DNA from: Stutzerimonas stutzeri
Lineage (GTDB): Bacteria; Pseudomonadota; Gammaproteobacteria; Pseudomonadales; Pseudomonadaceae
Reading direction: 5' to 3'
Assembly: GCF_038561965.1 (NCBI RefSeq)
Contig: NZ_CP139348.1
Location: 1,612,001 to 1,676,000, forward strand
Length of the DNA: 64,000 bases
In this document: positions 59,068 to 64,000 of the stretch, one piece after another
Position numbering within the stretch: position 1 is the stretch's first letter
Layout of the letters: each line of letters starts with the position of its first letter
The notes under the pieces: generated by a model
What the model was told of the DNA's origin: nothing
Seen by the model: the letters and a program-made list of their open reading frames with translations, nothing else
Databases searched by the model: none
Made by a program: the position numbers and the translations under genes

Positions 59068-61050
59068 TCAGCTGCCGCGAATCAGCTTGCGCAGCAGAAA
59101 GCGATTTGGGTGGCAGGCTTCGGCCACTTCCCGCGGCAGCGGCAGCGGTTCGTCATTCAGCCAGGCTGCCAACAGTTCGCCGGACAGCGGTGCGCTGATC
59201 ATGCCGCGCGAGCCGTGGGCGGTGTTGACGTATAGCCCATCCAGCCAGGGGCAGGGCGCCTGCTGGGACTGCCGCGCATTCTTGCCCAGCGCCGCGTATG
59301 TTTCGGCGAAGGCCCGGGGTTCGGCCAGCGGACCAATCATTGGCAGGTAATCCGGACTGGTGCAGCGGAATGCGACGCGCCCTTGCAGCGAATCGGTTTG
59401 CTGCGGGTCTGCCTGGAGGCGCTGATACAGGTCGGACGAGATCTGCTCGAGCATTTCCAGGTTCGCCTGATGTTCGGCGACGCTTGGAGCATCGTCGGTC
59501 TGCTGGAAGTTGAAGCTTGCGCCAAGGGTGTGTGTGCCGTCGCGTGGTGGCGCGACGTAACCCTTGGCACAGAGCACGGTGCGCAACTGGCCGCTCTCGA
59601 CATTGGCCGGCAAGCAGGAGATCTGCCCGCGTATGCGCTTGAGCGGCAGCCATTCGCTCTGGCTGAAACGGGCAGCGTCCGCGGCGCCTGCGAGCACCAC
59701 CACTGGCGCCTCGGCCAGTACCTCTTCGCCAGCCAATACTTGCCAGGATTGGCCGTTGCGCTGCAACTCGAGGGCTTCGCGATGCTGCAGCAGCTCGATG
59801 CCCGGCTGCTGCAGCAACCAGCGGCACAGGGCGGGCGGATGGGCCCAGCCGGCGTCGGGATAGAACAGGCCACCCTCGGCCAGTGCCACTCCCGCTAGCG
59901 CTTCAGCCGCGTCGCGCGATAGCGGATGGACCAGTGAGGCAGGGAAGGCCGCCGCCAGCTCGGCCTGGCGTTCGCGCTCCTTGTCGTCATAACACAGCTG
60001 CAGGACGCCACATGCCTGCCAGTCCTGGCCCGCTTGCAGGTTGGCAAGCAGTCGCCGTGTGTAGCTGAAGCCGCTGACTACCAGCCGCGACAGCGCAGTG
60101 CCGTGTGCCGATAGCTTGAGGTAGAGCACGCCCTGAGGGTTGCCGGAGCCTTCTTGAGCGGCCTCGGCATGCCGCTCCAGCACGCTTACCCGCCAGCCCC
60201 GGGCAGCCAGCGATGCGGCCGTTGCGCATCCAGCAAGGCCGGCGCCGATCACGACTGCATGACGCTCTGACGCCAGTTGGTTCGGCCGAGCGAACCAGGG
60301 TCTGTCCGAAACGCTGGCAGGCGCGGCATGCAGGCGCCCGCGCAGAATCTCGCGCTTGTGGCCAAAACCGGGCACCCGTTGCATGTCGAAGCCGGCCTCG
60401 ATCAGGCCGCGGCGGACGAAGCCGGCGCTGGTAAAGGTGCCCAGCGTGGCTCCGGGTGCGGACAGCCTGGCCAGCTCGGCGAACAGCGCCGGCTGCCACA
60501 TCTGGGGATTCTTTGCGGGGGCGAAGCCGTCGAGAAACCAGGCGTCGACCCGCGCATCCAGACTGGGCAGGCAAGCGAGCACGTCGCCGATCAGCAGGGT
60601 CAGCACCACGCGTCCGCCGGCAAAGACGAAGCGTTGGAACCCCGGGTTCAGCGCGACGTATTGTTGCAGCAGCACTTCCGCTTGCGGCTGCAGCTCCGGC
60701 CACAGTGCGAGCGCGCGCTGCATGTCGTCGCGGCTTAGTGGATGTTTCTCGACGCTGACGAAATGCAGGCGCGCCTGATTATCGGCGGTGCGCTCGAACA
60801 GCTGCCAGGCGCAGAGGAAATTCAGGCCCGTACCGAAGCCGGTTTCGCCGATCACCAGATGCTGGTTGCGCTGCAGCGCGGCGAAGCGCTGAGCCAATTC
60901 GTTCTGCGCGAGAAACACGTGTTCGGTTTCGGCGAGCCCACTGGCGCGGGAGAAATACACGTCGCCGTACTGGCGCGATTGCGGCAGGCCGTTTTCGTCC
61001 CAGTCGAGTTCGGCGTGCAGGAAGGCATCGGAGGCAGAGCGGTCGTTCAT
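59068..61050 (-). CDS. mnmC: Bifunctional tRNA (mnm5s2U) biosynthesis protein MnmC
   Basis: A 660-residue fusion. The N-terminal methyltransferase domain (MnmC2; about 1-240) has GETGFGTGLNFLCAWQLFER and DAWFLDGFAPAKNPQMW. The C-terminal FAD oxidoreductase domain (MnmC1) has GAGLAGCATAASLAARGWRV and the ending NTAHGSRGMISAPLSGELLA. Together they turn cmnm5s2U into mnm5s2U at the wobble position of tRNAs. Full length; starts at ATG 61050. Confidence 0.95.
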   Translation of the reverse strand: MNDRSASDAFLHAELDWDENGLPQSRQYGDVYFSRASGLAETEHVFLAQNELAQRFAALQRNQHLVIGETGFGTGLNFLCAWQLFERTADNQARLHFVSVEKHPLSRDDMQRALALWPELQPQAEVLLQQYVALNPGFQRFVFAGGRVVLTLLIGDVLACLPSLDARVDAWFLDGFAPAKNPQMWQPALFAELARLSAPGATLGTFTSAGFVRRGLIEAGFDMQRVPGFGHKREILRGRLHAAPASVSDRPWFARPNQLASERHAVVIGAGLAGCATAASLAARGWRVSVLERHAEAAQEGSGNPQGVLYLKLSAHGTALSRLVVSGFSYTRRLLANLQAGQDWQACGVLQLCYDDKERERQAELAAAFPASLVHPLSRDAAEALAGVALAEGGLFYPDAGWAHPPALCRWLLQQPGIELLQHREALELQRNGQSWQVLAGEEVLAEAPVVVLAGAADAARFSQSEWLPLKRIRGQISCLPANVESGQLRTVLCAKGYVAPPRDGTHTLGASFNFQQTDDAPSVAEHQANLEMLEQISSDLYQRLQADPQQTDSLQGRVAFRCTSPDYLPMIGPLAEPRAFAETYAALGKNARQSQQAPCPWLDGLYVNTAHGSRGMISAPLSGELLAAWLNDEPLPLPREVAEACHPNRFLLRKLIRGS

Positions 61051-61118
61051 GGTGGTTCCTGAATGGGCGGGGCAACGCGACGGGGTCTACCGAGCGTACT
61101 GACGCCCGGTGCGCTCGA

Positions 61119-63875
<2,757 letters not shown>

Positions 63876-63968
63876 AGTCCGTCCACCGATCCTGGGTTGC
63901 AGCGCGCTAGTGTAGCGGCTCGGCCCGGTGGAATCTGCACGCCAGATCAAGCCTTGATGCCGCGCCCG

Positions 63969-64000
63969 TCAGTCCAGGCCGCGAATCTCCTTGCCGTTGA
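63969..64000 (-). CDS. C-terminal fragment of an unidentified gene
   Basis: The minus strand reads in frame as NGKEIRGLD followed by TGA (63969-63971). It continues beyond the window, so it is partial. Too little is present to recognise the product. It would lie upstream of gacS on the same strand. Confidence 0.35.
   Translation of the reverse strand, partial: NGKEIRGLD

Overview
The window is a gene-dense, GC-rich chromosomal segment of a gammaproteobacterium. The gene set (GacS sensor kinase, OprP-type phosphate porin, CcoG, PlsB, opgGH, MocR and LysR regulators, MnmC) and the protein sequences point to Pseudomonas sensu lato, most likely the Stutzerimonas (Pseudomonas) stutzeri group. The genus assignment is inferred from remembered family sequences and was not checked by search. 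I see no rRNA, tRNA, CRISPR array, prophage, insertion sequence or integron. About 63 protein genes cover most of the window, with short intergenic gaps that often hold hairpins.

Layout. 1-2.9 kb: a small conserved gene overlapping a DUF72 gene with an apparent CTG start, an extensin-like protein and rsmJ. 2.9-9.2 kb: two TetR-controlled detoxification units, each divergent from its regulator (an RND adaptor/pump pair and a glutathione S-transferase), with palindromic operator candidates. 9.1-16.6 kb: an MBL-like protein that has lost its metal motif, a PAS-GAF-GGDEF diguanylate cyclase, a MocR regulator, ccoG, an lrgA-lrgB pair and a PhzF-like gene. 16.7-23.3 kb: bglX, opgG and opgH, all co-directional, which suggests synthesis and trimming of periplasmic glucans. 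23.3-26.6 kb: FKBP isomerase, pirin, WrbA, GNAT and a DUF3087 membrane protein.

26.6-34.5 kb is a copper-handling island. On the minus strand it has a CopZ-like chaperone, a DUF411 protein, the multicopper oxidase CopA, a small His/Met-rich protein, CopB and a c-type cytochrome with a His-rich tail. On the plus strand it has copR, copS and a membrane-anchored TlpA-like thioredoxin. Two matching CopR-type boxes sit before copA and between the divergent arms.

34.7-40.7 kb: DUF4197, plsB, then a minus-strand run of a class D beta-lactamase, a SAM methyltransferase, a small membrane protein and a SnoaL-like protein. 40.9-44.9 kb: a Gld-type ABC cassette (ATPase, permease, GldG-like) and a cold-shock protein with a clear promoter and terminator. 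44.9-50.9 kb: a hypothetical gene, rlmA, dapE, tcdA, an OprP-like porin and a FemAB-like acyltransferase. 51-58.2 kb: small stress and periplasmic genes, cyclophilin, two LysR regulators, a DEAD-box helicase, a DUF1127 gene and a TSUP permease. 58.4-64 kb: a Tll0287-like haem protein, mnmC, gacS and the end of one more gene.

Most of the window is ordinary core genome. The parts most worth a second look are the copper island with its shared boxes and metal-binding tails, the bglX-opgGH arrangement, the beta-lactamase with an altered YGN motif, a dispersed hairpin repeat (four copies), and several start-codon and operator oddities.
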